Origin: Selaginella moellendorffii
Taxonomy: Eukaryota > Streptophyta > Lycopodiopsida > Selaginellales > Selaginellaceae
Assembly: GCF_000143415.4 (NCBI RefSeq)
Contig: NW_003314284.1
Coordinates: 1,468,984 to 1,532,983, forward strand
Reading direction: 5' to 3'
Length of the DNA stretch: 64,000 bases
This document shows, one piece after another, positions 11,711 through 21,548 of the stretch (position 1 is the first letter of the stretch; each line of letters starts with the position of its first letter). A program made the position numbers and the translations under genes. The notes beneath the pieces are model-generated. The model ran no database searches, was not told the DNA's origin, and saw only the letters and a list, made by a program, of their open reading frames with translations.

Positions 11711-13792
11711 CTACATTCCTTCCGTGCTGTGCGTGTCATCGCACTGGACCTCGGCCACCTTGGGCAGCGCCAGGGAGCTGTATCCGCGAGTGGGCGGCGA
11801 CAAATACCTCCCATTCCCCAGGTTGGATTGGTACTCGCTCATCTTCTTGCCATACATTTGCTCAAACTTAAACATCTCGTGCGCGTGGAGGGCCTTGAGC
11901 TCTCTCACGATGTTCTTATGCCGCTGAAAGGAGGTAGAGACGATTGGATCAAGAGCTTCCAAAAAAACGCACACAGACCTGGTGGATTCGCTGCAGATCT
12001 TTGGCTCGCCCTTCTCTTAGCTGGTCCCGGCCTTTGGTCGCCTTTTGGAGAAGCACCTCCATCTCACTGTGCTGCTTGGTTCTCAAGGCTTGCTCCTTCA
12101 GTCCCACTTCGGCCTGGTATGACTCGATCGTCGCCTCCAGCTCCTCGTGCTCCAGTCGGTCGGCTGTTTTCTTCACTCTCAGCGCCTCCGAGTACTTGCC
12201 TTGCTTTCCCAAGTATTCCTGCAATGGGAGTTGAGTTGAGAGCTTCTTTCCTCTCTTCCTACCTGGACTTTTCTTTGGTTCAAGAGCTCTGCCGACCATT
12301 GTGGCTTGCAAGGTTTCTTGGAAGCCATTTTCGTCCTGAAAGTATCGAGGATAGTCGTGTGCTGACGCTTGAGCCGTGAAGCGTGTTCCATGACATCCTT
12401 TTGGAACAACGTGATCTTGTCATCCCAGTACTGTGTTCCATCTTTGCCAGGCGGATTAGCGATGGAGAAGATACCAGCGAGGATGAAAACTTACTTTGTT
12501 CCTGTCGTCCACTTCGGCCTTGTATGCCCTCTCCGCGCTTTGCCTCTCTTGCATATGTCTATTTAGCATTGCTCCCCTCCTCTTGTTGTTCTCGAGGATC
12601 TACAAACGTACTCAAAATGTAAGAATCTGGAAGCTCTCGAGTGACAACGTTTAACGTACTTTAAGTTCGTTCAAGCGTCGAGCAGTCGATCGCGCCTCGA
12701 CGTAGTTCCCTTCCCTCTCGCATCTTTTCTTGTGGTGCTCTAGATCCTTCATCATCGTCATAACCTGAGAGGAGGGCAAGCGTAAGATAGTCAAGTTCCT
12801 CACAAGTCAAAACTCCAGACCTGTGGCTCAAGACCTGGATAAAACTCTTCTATGTCTGGCTTTCTAAGGTTGGATTTCTGGAGGCTCTTCCAAACAAATG
12901 GTGGTCCAGTCCTGCGTAAGTTTCGGAATCCATGAAAACTCGAAGAAGATATAGAAAATGTACCTGGAATTGAAGAAGGATTTACTGTTGTCTTTGCGTT
13001 CCAGGTGCATAGCCACATGTAGCAGCAAGTCCCATTTCAGTGGCTCCCCGGGATCATATCTCTGGTCTAGCTTGTGAATTATGGCCAGTAGCACGTCCTC
13101 GGTTGGGACCACGAACCTCGACGACTCCAGGATCTCTGGCAACTTCCAAAACACCCGCACAAAAATCAAACTGAGGAACTCAAAGCAAAAAGTATCAGGC
13201 AGATTAGAGCAGTGAAAGTATGAGCAAGAGAAGAAGAAAGAGAAAGAGAGTAATGGCTAAGTACCAACTGTAGAGGAACTCCTTCTTTCTCGTTCTCCGG
13301 ATCCTTGAAAGCCGCGTAAGTCATCTTGAGCGAGCCAATGTGATCAAACCGTGAGGCTCCCGCGGCCGACTTGATGCTCGACGTCCTGCTGCCAGCGGCA
13401 CTACCATGGTCGCCATACACGAGCTTCCTCATCCCCGGCCCCCCATGCCCGAGCACAAGATCCCGCAAGTTCTTGGACCCCAGGCCGGATATGAGCGACA
13501 AGTCGGACACGCTCGTCTCGTCGTCCGCCGGGGAAGAGATCTCTCCTTTCTCTTTGTTCGGCACCACCGCCGCCGCCACCCCCGCTGCGTCCCAGTGGTG
13601 GTGCGATGCTGGCGCTGTGGATTCCAACGGCGGCCCCGGCTCCACGTAAACTCTCCTATATCCCCTCTTTCTCCCTTGCTGGAGAGGCGACCACTCTCCT
13701 CCAGCGTACTCCGGGACGGCAACGTCGTTGTTGGGCGTCCCGACCTCCCACACCGAGTACTCACTCTTGCCATGCCCATCGTTGATACCCAT
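11711..13792 (-). CDS. Conserved coiled-coil protein of unknown function
   Basis: Multi-exon gene. Exon 1 (13265-13792) gives a low-complexity N-terminus beginning MGINDGHGKSEYSVWEV. Exon 2 (12964-13178) encodes IFVRVFWKLPEILESSRF and LLLHVAMHLERKD. Exon 3 (to about 12821) gives WKSLQKSNLRKPDIEEFYPG. Later exons build a charged coiled coil with repeated 'GNY.EA...RL.EL' and 'GKYSEALRVKKTADRLE' units, a YWDDKITLFQKDV segment and the tail RHKNIVRELKALHAHEM. Acceptors were chosen to keep the frame open (13179 and 11927). The coil pattern recalls an uncharacterised family I associate with protists and flagellated plants; that link is from memory and not proven. Start at 13792 is the first ATG, and the same ATG context survives in the copy at 57.7 kb. 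Confidence 0.65.
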
Positions 13793-14124
13793 TCTGGAGA
13801 AATGCTGGGTTCCTGCAAGACCTCAGCGAACCCACATCCAGATCCGCGGCCCTGCCCAGGAATTGCGATGGATCGAGAGCTCTGCCGATGATCTCGCTGC
13901 CCACGACAAGGATCGGTTGAAACAGCCGCTGGGCATCTGGTCGCCAGTCGCGCGTGCCTGTCTGGGAGACTCACTCATACCTGGGGATCCATGGGGAGTT
14001 AGCTTGCGATTGCTGCTAGCTCGCAGCGAGCCCTCGGGGAGGGTTTTGGGCGGTTGAACATGTCACGGCCGCGGGACATTGGCATCGTCAACCGCCCAAT
14101 ATTCCAACGGTGGAAATGCATCAA
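13793..14124. other. 5' leader and promoter of the coiled-coil gene
   Basis: About 330 bp upstream of the coiled-coil gene ATG, up to the SINE. It contains a GC-rich inverted GGGCGGTTGAAC / GTCAACCGCCCAA motif pair (about 14048-14098). The segment is duplicated, in opposite orientation, at 57409-57764. Confidence 0.6.
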
Positions 14125-14275
14125 CACTTCATAATGAATTAAAAAAACAATGTATTTCAAGTGATCAACCCTAGGGGTAGTGGTTAAGCCGGGATAATCC
14201 TATAGAGCCGAATCCCAGGATCGAGAAGGGACCCTCTTCAAACTGATCACTCCTTTTTATTTTTTTGATTGAATT
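14125..14275 (+). mobile_element. tRNA-like SINE, copy A (internally shortened)
   Basis: A short element with a tRNA-like box-A region (GGGGTAGTGGTTAAGCC, about 14174-14190) and an AT-rich T-run tail after TGATCACTCC. The sequence AGTGATCA near the start is mirrored by TGATCACT near the end. Two further copies lie at 55505-55668 and 57241-57408 in the opposite orientation. Against those, this copy lacks roughly ten bases after box A and about a dozen at box B. The element sits between the coiled-coil gene and the amidotransferase gene. A MITE is the alternative, given the 8-bp inverted ends. Confidence 0.65.
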
Positions 14276-14311
14276 TAAGCATTACACACAATACCTCCCG
14301 GTCGTCCATGG

Positions 14312-16157
14312 TTACGCAGTATTTGCTCTTGTTCCCAAGACTTCGTCTCCTAGTTCTACCATCATCTTGTAGAACTCGTGTAGCTCCGTTAGATCCGACG
14401 TCCTCATCGATTCCATCATCGACTTGGCAGCCGAGCGACGCTGCTTGAATTTCTGGAGCCTCTCTAAAAGAATGGTCGAGTTTCTTACTGTGGCTCCCAT
14501 TTGCTTGAGCCTCTCCATTTGCTCGAATTCATTGAACTGCGCAAGAAAGATCTCACATGCCAGAAGAAAGAAAGAGATAGGTCGTACGAACCTGTAGAAA
14601 CTCTGCGCCTACTTCCAAGTCACGGCTGCTCTTGACACGGCTCAGCTGAGGAGTTTTGCCATCGCTCCTCATCTTGCAAACTTGCTCCTCCTCGTATATG
14701 TGCTTGGCCAGCGAGAAGCTCCGAATCAGCTTTTGCCTCTGCTTCTCGATGTCGCCGTCGAGCTTGACAAGTTCTTTCGCTTTCTTAGGAGATAGTAGCC
14801 TCTTTTGATATGCTATCACAGCCTTTGCAAACTCCTGCATTCATTTTTAAATCAAAGAGATGAGCCAGACGTGAGCGAGAGCTTACTTGATAAGCACGAG
14901 GACATCCCGGGTAGTCGAACTCGTTCTCCAGCAGAGCTCCATCCGAATCAGATCCGCCACTCTCAGGGTGTCTCATACGCTCCGGATGAAACTGGAGGCC
15001 AACGATGAACTTTCCTTCCGCGGGATTGTACACGTCCGGATCAAAAAACGCTTCTACGAGCCCGTCTGGAGCGAAAGCCATTGGCTCGAACCTTCGAGCT
15101 AATCTCTTCACGCCCTAGAAACGTACAAGAAAGCCAAGCATGAAAACAGGAAGAAAAGACAGAAAAAAAACTCTGTCTCTTACCTGGTGATGGTAACTGT
15201 TCACATGAAGACACTTGTCTTCGGAATTGCTAAGCGATTTCTCAAACCAGTCGTGCAAAGGAGTGCCTTGGACAACTTTCACAGGGTGTCGGTGTCCGTC
15301 ATAGTCATCGTAGTTGATATGTTTGACTTGGACGCTGCTTTTGCCTGAAAGCTCCTTCTCAACGTCCTGGAAGGAAAGACTTCCATTGAAAACCAGAAAG
15401 TGGAAAGGAAACTCTCTCACCTGATAGAGTGATCCTCCACACGCAACGTTGAGTACCTGGGAACCGCGGCAAATCCCGAGATATGGAATGTTTCTCTCGA
15501 GGCACCGGCGAGCAAGCTGGAGCTCGATCGAATCCTTGTTCCGGTCGATGAGAATGTCACTGGTGTGCGTTCGCTTGATCTCATCCACGTCCTCGGGTGT
15601 CAAGGCCGAGACATCACTGTCGTACAGAGTGGGATCGATATCCTCACCCTCGCACAGTAGCACGCCGTGGATTGGCTCGAAGCTGTCGAGGAGCGAGTTT
15701 AATCCGGAAACTCGTGGAACAATGACTGGAACCGCCCCATAGCTGACGATCAAATCTAGATGGTATTCTCCTGTGAGAGAGAAAAAGAACGAACTGTTAG
15801 CTAGCTAGCCATGCTTTCTGTGAAGAAGTCACAAGAAAGCAAGCAAACGGTAGGTCCCCTGAAAAAATTTCCAGGGATTTTTTTGATCGATCAGGAAACA
15901 AGAAAACAGAGAAAACAGGAGATTTAGAGGATGGAATCGAGCTCGACATTTCAATGACAAGGATTGAAAAAGAAATCTAGAATCGGCTGGGAGAGGAAGA
16001 GATTTCGATCCATTCTCAATCAGTTACCAACGAAATCCACGAATTTGTTCTTGCGGACGGTGCGCCTGGAGACGATGAGGACGCGCGGCAGCACGGAGGC
16101 GAGCTCGGCGGCAACAGCGCCGTCCATCCCAGCGCTCTCGCCAAACCCTTCCTTCAT
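14312..16157 (-). CDS. Class-I glutamine amidotransferase-like protein (GAT1_2.1 / peptidase C26 type)
   Basis: Expected to hydrolyse a gamma-glutamyl or amide bond. Exon 1 is 16028-16157 ([38 protein letters not shown]) and exon 2 starts at 15770 ([20 protein letters not shown]). Later exons carry [10 protein letters not shown], the nucleophile elbow [13 protein letters not shown] with the active Cys, NSYHHQ, and the catalytic His/Glu pair in GLQFHPERM. The 3' exons add a charged helical tail (about 14312-14840), which plant GAT1_2.1 proteins also have. The nearest described relative I know is Arabidopsis GAT1_2.1. A broken copy of exons 1-2 is at 57782-58437. Confidence 0.85.
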
Positions 16158-16443
16158 CGCTTCAAACACACAATAATGCCGCTCGAGAGAAACAAAGAGA
16201 AAAAAATACTTTCTAAACTATCTATATGAATCCATGGCTCAGTTCTAATCCTGCCAGCCTTCACCGACGTGGCGTTACGCGGCCACTCGACATGTGGGCG
16301 GCTTTTGAAGCATATTCGAGAAAAGATCATCGCTGACCAATTCTATTGCTTGTGTAGTTAAAAAAAATGTGAATCGCGTGGTGACTCACTGGTCGTTGAG
16401 AATGGTCGCCAATGGTCACCATGGTAGTACCATGACCATGCCT
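16158..16443. other. Promoter of the amidotransferase gene / 3' side of the AGP-like gene
   Basis: No gene seen. It contains several ACGTGG/CACGTGG-like partial motifs (about 16266 and 16290). Confidence 0.4.
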
Positions 16444-17268
16444 TCAAGGACGTCCTGGGTGAGGCTTGATTGGCTGATGAGGGATTGGATGAAGTGGCCG
16501 AGGCTTGATTGGTTGATGTGGTGGTAATGGACATCCTGAAATAAAAACGATTAAAAACCCGTATGATCAAGGAAGGGACTTACGTGGTGGCGAAGGTGTC
16601 ATAGGCACGGGTGCTTGTTTGGGAGGAGCCGATTGTCCTGTAACTTGTGGAGCTGGAGATGGTGCAAATGCTGGTGATGGCGATGAAAGCGACGATACAA
16701 TCGCTGGTGGTGCTTGTGTTGGCGATGAAACTGAGGGTGATGACAATGCGTGTGAAGATGCTGGCGAAGGAACTGGTACCAGCGATGGCGATGGTGCAAT
16801 GGATCTTACTGGGGAAGAGACTGGCACCTCTGATGGTGAAAGCTCCGAGCTTGCAGATGTCGGCGAGGGTGAGATTGAGCGTGACAAAGCTGGCGATTGG
16901 GCGGTATTATAAGCCGATGGTGCTTGGCTTGGAGTGGCAGTGGAAGATGGCGTTTGAGAAGGCGATGGTGATCGGCTTGTGGAACATGGCGTCCGAGAAA
17001 ATGATGGTGGTGGCGATGGAGCTGTAAATCTATCTGAAGACGTCGGTGCCAAGGAAGGAGTAGCAAGTGGAGATGGCGCAATAGGTTGCGAGCTTGCTAA
17101 GGGCGATGGAGCTGACACTGGAGAAGCTTGTGGAGCGAGCAATGATGGGTTTGATTTCGGTGAATGCTCCGGGGCGAGGAATGGAGAAGGAGCTGGCGAA
17201 GCATTCGGTCGCACTGCGTTCACTGCCGCAAGGATTGACAAGATCGAAACGAAAAGAGCCAGCGCCAT
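16444..17268 (-). CDS. Secreted proline/serine-rich cell-wall protein (arabinogalactan-protein-like)
   Basis: A hydrophobic signal peptide (MALALFVSILSILAAVNA) leads into about 200 residues made almost only of Ser, Pro, Ala and Thr with many SP, AP and TP dipeptides, the usual substrate for prolyl hydroxylation and arabinogalactan addition. A 48-bp intron (16536-16583) separates a short second exon, 16444-16535. Spliced in phase it gives CPLPPHQPIKPRPLHPIPHQ, a His-Pro-Lys repeat tail; reading through the donor gives only a short SLP tail. No GPI-anchor hydrophobic C-terminus is present. It diverges from the PPR gene at 17382 across 113 bp. Confidence 0.75.
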
Positions 17269-17381
17269 TGCTTCCTCTGTTCTTCCGCTGTTTGAGATCC
17301 AGCTTTATACCAATGCGATTCTCCTCGTTTAGTGAAGCTAAGATTATTTTCTTTTGATTATTTTGGGCAATTGGCAAATCT
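17269..17381. promoter_or_regulatory. Short shared divergent promoter, AGP-like / PPR
   Basis: Only 113 bp separate the two start codons on opposite strands. The two leaders must be very short or overlap; a bidirectional promoter is inferred from spacing alone. Confidence 0.5.
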
Positions 17382-19106
17382 ATGAACAGGAGCCAATGCT
17401 TGGAATCGATACGTGAATGCACGAGCTTGTCCGCAGCCCTAGATATCCATTCTCGTGCTCGTCACCTTCTCTTTCGAGAGGACGACACTTTCCTCACAAA
17501 CAAGCTTATTGAAATGTATGGCAGATGCCGCAGTGTGGAGAATGCCCGCCGGATATTCGACTCCATGCAAACCAGAGATTCTTTTTCGTGGGACATGATG
17601 TTGTATGCCTACTCTAGAAACGGGAATACGAGCGAGGCAAGGGCCTTCTTAGATGAAATGCCCAAAAAGAGCCTAGTGTCTTGGAATGCATTGTTAACTG
17701 CATATGCCGAATATGGGCATCTTAATGAGGCAACTTATCTGTTCTACGAAATGCCGGAGCAGAACTTAGTAACCTGGACTGCCATGTTGGTTGCATATTC
17801 GAAGCATGGGAATCTTGAAAAGGCCAAAACTGTTTTTGATTGGATGCCACAAAAGAACCAAGTGACGTGGAATGCCATGCTGGTTGCATATGCCCAATCT
17901 GGGCATCTTGAGGAATCTTACAAAATCTTTCGAAAGATGCCCGAGTGGAATCAATTGGCTCTCAACGCGCTCCTGTCTGCACACACGAACAAGCGGGACG
18001 TTGTCCGTGCGAGAATTTTCTTTGATGACATGGTGGAGAAAAACCTGGTGACATGGACTGCCATGTTGGCGCTATATGCCCAGCACGGGCAAATGACTCA
18101 GGCGAAGAAACTATTTGATCGAATCCCGCAGAGAAACCTTGTCACCTGGAACGCAATGCTGAGCGTCTATGCTGCGAGCGGCGATCTCCAAAGTTCCCGC
18201 GAGCTGTTTCTAAAGAGCCCCGAGTGGGACTTGTTCTCCGCCACCACCATGCTCGTTGCTAATGCCGAGAGTGGAGACGTCGACACCGCCAAGGAGCTCT
18301 TTGATGGCATGCTTGAGCGGAGCCTCGTGACTTGGAACTCAATGCTGGCGGCCTACGCACAAAACAATCGGCTGGAGGAAGCCATCTTCACCTTTGAGAG
18401 AATGCCCGAGTGGGATCTTGTGTCCTGGACTACATTGCTCGTGGCTTATGCTCAAAAGGGGTTTCTCGACGAGGCCACGTCCATCTTTGCCGGGATGCCG
18501 CGTAGAGACTCCCTCTCCTGGAGCGCCCTTTTATCAGCGTACTCCCTGAACGGGCATATCAGCAAAGCCAGGAGAGTGTTTGACACCATGCTGGAGCCGA
18601 GCACCCTGTCCTGGAGCGCAATGCTCGCTGCTTACGCCCAGAAAGGCCACTTCCGCGACACTCTGGATCTCTTCGACTCCATGAAGCTGGTAGCTATGCC
18701 GGACGAGTCCTGTTTCTTGTCCGTCTTCCTAGCTTGCAGCCACGCCGGGAAAGTCTCCACCGGGACGTCACACTTCCTGGCGATGCTGCTCGACTTCCAG
18801 ATCCAGGCCACCAAGCAGCACTACTGCTGCCTGGTCGATCTCTTCGGACGAGCCGGATACTTGGAAGTTGCTCAAGAGCTTATCGCGAGCATGCCGTTCG
18901 TCCCGGACGCTTTGGAGTGGAGAAGCCTGCTGGGTGCGTCGACGAGTCACCGGGATCTCCAGAACGGAGTCTGCGCTGCGAAGTTCCTCGGCAACTTGGA
19001 TCCAGGAGACGCTTCTTCATATGTCCAATTGTCCAGCATCTATTCCACGAGTGAGCTGAATCTGGCTGAACCTCGCCCAAATAGTTTCCAATACAAAACA
19101 TTTTAA
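17382..19106 (+). CDS. PLS-type pentatricopeptide repeat protein, 574 aa
   Basis: Intronless. An L1-like N-terminal unit (ALDIHSRARHLLF, LTNKLIEMYGRCRSVENARR) is followed by about a dozen near-identical units starting SWNALLTAY, TWTAMLVAY, TWNAMLVAY and ending with FDRIPQRN or FRKMPEWN turns. The units are unusually alike, which suggests recent internal duplication. The C-terminus has SCFLSVFLACSHAGKV and PFVPDALEWRSLLGAS (E-like), then ends LNLAEPRPNSFQYKTF with no E+ or DYW domain. There is no obvious transit peptide at the chosen ATG, so an upstream start or exon cannot be excluded. Function: organelle RNA binding, target unknown. Confidence 0.88.
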   Translation: MNRSQCLESIRECTSLSAALDIHSRARHLLFREDDTFLTNKLIEMYGRCRSVENARRIFDSMQTRDSFSWDMMLYAYSRNGNTSEARAFLDEMPKKSLVSWNALLTAYAEYGHLNEATYLFYEMPEQNLVTWTAMLVAYSKHGNLEKAKTVFDWMPQKNQVTWNAMLVAYAQSGHLEESYKIFRKMPEWNQLALNALLSAHTNKRDVVRARIFFDDMVEKNLVTWTAMLALYAQHGQMTQAKKLFDRIPQRNLVTWNAMLSVYAASGDLQSSRELFLKSPEWDLFSATTMLVANAESGDVDTAKELFDGMLERSLVTWNSMLAAYAQNNRLEEAIFTFERMPEWDLVSWTTLLVAYAQKGFLDEATSIFAGMPRRDSLSWSALLSAYSLNGHISKARRVFDTMLEPSTLSWSAMLAAYAQKGHFRDTLDLFDSMKLVAMPDESCFLSVFLACSHAGKVSTGTSHFLAMLLDFQIQATKQHYCCLVDLFGRAGYLEVAQELIASMPFVPDALEWRSLLGASTSHRDLQNGVCAAKFLGNLDPGDASSYVQLSSIYSTSELNLAEPRPNSFQYKTF

Positions 19107-19209
19107 TCAGGCTTGAGCTAACAGGATCAAATCTGTGAGATGAAGAAAAACATAAACTTGAACTGGATCGTGGAACGTACCTGATGAAATTATTTTGTCT
19201 CTCTCTTTG

Positions 19210-20355
19210 CTATTCTGAAACCAACCAGAGGTGCCGAACTCCTCGGCACGGTGCATCCTCAGTTTCGGCCTTAGGCCCGTCAAGCAGTTCTATAGCAGTG
19301 GCTGCATCTACACCACAGGCAGTAGCGAGCTTGTGTAACCAGTGACGGTACTCCGGAAAAGACCTGGAGGATTGCAGAGTTGATGCATATAGCGCAAACT
19401 CCCCCAGCACAGGGTGCACGCTTGCGATGGTGATGGCAGCTGCTAGGTAACCACCTGTGCATTTCCAGCCCGCCATTTCAGCCAGGCTCAACACAAGGCT
19501 GACGCAGTCGTGAACCTCGTCTTCTTTTTCCTTGTACGCCTCCTCGTGTGCACTCTTAAAGTCGACAAGCACAAACTGCGCCTGGGCCTCCACGTAGACG
19601 ATGTTCTCAGGCTTCACATCCCTGTGCCTGCGCTCCAGGAGATAGAGATGATACAGAGCCAGAAGAATGTCGAAGGCTGCCTTGCATAGCTGCTGCTGCT
19701 GCGAGAAAAGCATGCCCTTGACGCAGACGCCCACAGGCTTGAGAACGAGTCCTCCGGAATCCCCAAAGTCAGTCATCATATTCCCACTTGCAATAAACCA
19801 ACCATACCAAACCATGGCTGGCAAGCTCGGGCATCTTCGTCCTGTACTCGACCTCAGCTTCTCCAGCTCCTCCAACGTCGGACGCTCGGCTGGAAACATG
19901 ACGGTTTGCTCATAGAGGAGCTTGAGAACCAGCTGTTCCTGGCTACTATCCCCTTCCCTGATCACACTGTACACCCCTGTAGATGCGGACATGAAAAGCT
20001 GTTGCACTACCTCCAAACTCGCCTGCTGCCCATGCATATCCAGGAAAGCGGCCTTGAACCCCGCTGGGAAGGGCCCAAAGTAGCCACAGATGATGAAAGG
20101 CCTCACTTCGGTGCCTAGGTCCGGCATCAAGCGCCTAATTGCGCTCAAGCTCAAGCTCTGGTCTGGCAGTTGGCATACCCTGACGGTCGCCGGAACTAGA
20201 CCATATAGCTTGGCGATCTCGTCTACTGGCAAAGGTTTACACACCGATACCCTCAAGGCTTTCAGCGCTTCCACATTCCTGGCCTGGGGCCTGAAATACA
20301 CCACCGCCATCCCAGAAAGCCCTACGTCATGCAATGAATTGTTATCAGAGACCAC
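19210..20355 (-). CDS. Kinase-like protein with HRD loop but DFK instead of DFG
   Basis: A 381-codon intronless frame. The first 120 residues resemble no domain I know. Then come a loop with STGVYSVIREG, a VLKLLYEQ strand with the presumed ATP-binding Lys, RRHRDVKPENIVYV (catalytic loop with Asp and Asn both kept) and FVLVDFKSAHEE where DFG is expected. The C-lobe continues as EVHDCVSLVLSLAEMAGW. The metal-binding Asp of DFx is kept and only Gly is changed to Lys, so activity is uncertain. A similar but broken C-lobe is at 6653-6931, pointing to a lineage-expanded family. Confidence 0.7.
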   Translation of the reverse strand: MVSDNNSLHDVGLSGMAVVYFRPQARNVEALKALRVSVCKPLPVDEIAKLYGLVPATVRVCQLPDQSLSLSAIRRLMPDLGTEVRPFIICGYFGPFPAGFKAAFLDMHGQQASLEVVQQLFMSASTGVYSVIREGDSSQEQLVLKLLYEQTVMFPAERPTLEELEKLRSSTGRRCPSLPAMVWYGWFIASGNMMTDFGDSGGLVLKPVGVCVKGMLFSQQQQLCKAAFDILLALYHLYLLERRHRDVKPENIVYVEAQAQFVLVDFKSAHEEAYKEKEDEVHDCVSLVLSLAEMAGWKCTGGYLAAAITIASVHPVLGEFALYASTLQSSRSFPEYRHWLHKLATACGVDAATAIELLDGPKAETEDAPCRGVRHLWLVSE

Positions 20356-20731
20356 TGGACTTGATTAAGCCAGTCCGACACCAGGAGTAATTTCCTTTAT
20401 AACCTGCTTGAATTCACTTACATTCAAAACACCTCTTGCCGAAGACTGGTCATCACGTTGAAGTCAAGCGCTGCTCTCACATTCACATCCTGATCAGAGC
20501 TAATAGCTCAATTCCAAGTAAACCTCTTCTGCTTCACTGCTTTCACATGCAAATGTCATCTGAAGTCCTGCTTCAGCTGTTGGGAGTCTTGAACACCACC
20601 AAACTCCGAGCACCTCACCTGCTTCCAGCAATCGTGGTTTAAAAACGTGCTCATTTCACGAGTGGACCACCTTCATCAATAAAAGTCCTTTAAAGACTCA
20701 TTGATCTACCATTCAGCTGACCAGCCTAGCT
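20356..20731. other. Divergent intergenic region, kinase-like / DJ-1 copy 2
   Basis: 376 bp between two divergent start codons. It should hold both promoters; no clear TATA box was identified. Confidence 0.4.
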
Positions 20732-21508
20732 ATGGCGGAAGAACAGAGATCTCTCCGAGTGGCTATTCCAATCTTCGACCACCTGACGGCGCTCGACGCG
20801 GTTGGCCCATACGAAGTTCTCAACGCGGTTCCCGGCGTATCTGTGGTGTTTGTGAGTGACAAGCCGGGTCTAATCTTGGCTGGTGAGGCCCAGCAATCCC
20901 ATCTGGGCCTCCGGGCCACCGCGTCGTATAAGGATGTTCCACATCCGGATGTGATTGTAGTTCCTGGCGGGCCTCCTACCAAGATCCCGCTGCATCACAA
21001 GCCACTTCTCGACTGGATCCGCAAGGTGAGTGCCTGCAGCTTGTCCACCTCGGCTGGGAAACGGGCTCTTTGGTTGCAGGCTCACGAGACGACCCTGTTC
21101 ACCACTTCTGTTTGCACCGGTGCGCTCATCTTAGGATCTGCCGGACTTCTCACCGGACTGGAGTGTACCACGCATTGGAGCTCCTACAAAAAGCTCGAGG
21201 AGTTTGGTGCCAAGGCCTCCGCAAAGCGCTACATACAGCAGGTCAGGTGTTCCAAGAAAACTTAGAAAGAAAAGCTTCACAACCTTGTGGTGTGTTGTCT
21301 TCAGGGGAAGATTATCACTGCTGCCGGCGTCTCGTCGGGGATCGACATGGCTCTCTACCTCGCCGCTCTTCTGAAAGACAAGGTTATTGCAGAAGGAGTT
21401 CAGCTGCTGGTGGAGTATGATCCCCAGCCACCATTTGACAGCGGATCTCTGGCGAAAGCTAGTCCAGAAGTCTTGGCATTGCCATTTATCCGTCCGCTCT
21501 TGGATTAA
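20732..21508 (+). CDS. DJ-1/PfpI family protein (copy 2)
   Basis: Exons 20732-21025, 21080-21241 and 21305-21508. The protein has PIFDHLTALDAVGPYEVLNA, VIVVPGG, the nucleophile elbow TTSVCTGALILG, THWSSYKKLEEFG and GVSSGIDMALYLAALL, ending EYDPQPPFDSGS and a short hydrophobic tail. Domain order, intron positions and active-site Cys match copy 1 at 5507-6268, which is about 14.5 kb away with unrelated genes between. It carries a few more residues (GEAQQSHL) before VIVVPGG. The gene ends 40 bp from the convergent RPN7 stop codon. Confidence 0.85.
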
Positions 21509-21548
21509 GAAACATGTCTGTGTGACAAAAAGTGAATAACAGAACCTT

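Noticed and set aside
13429-13974. 181-codon minus-strand frame covering the coiled-coil gene start
   Set aside because: Wrong frame through leader and exon 1. The duplicated copy at 57.5 kb shows leader-like drift, not coding constraint.
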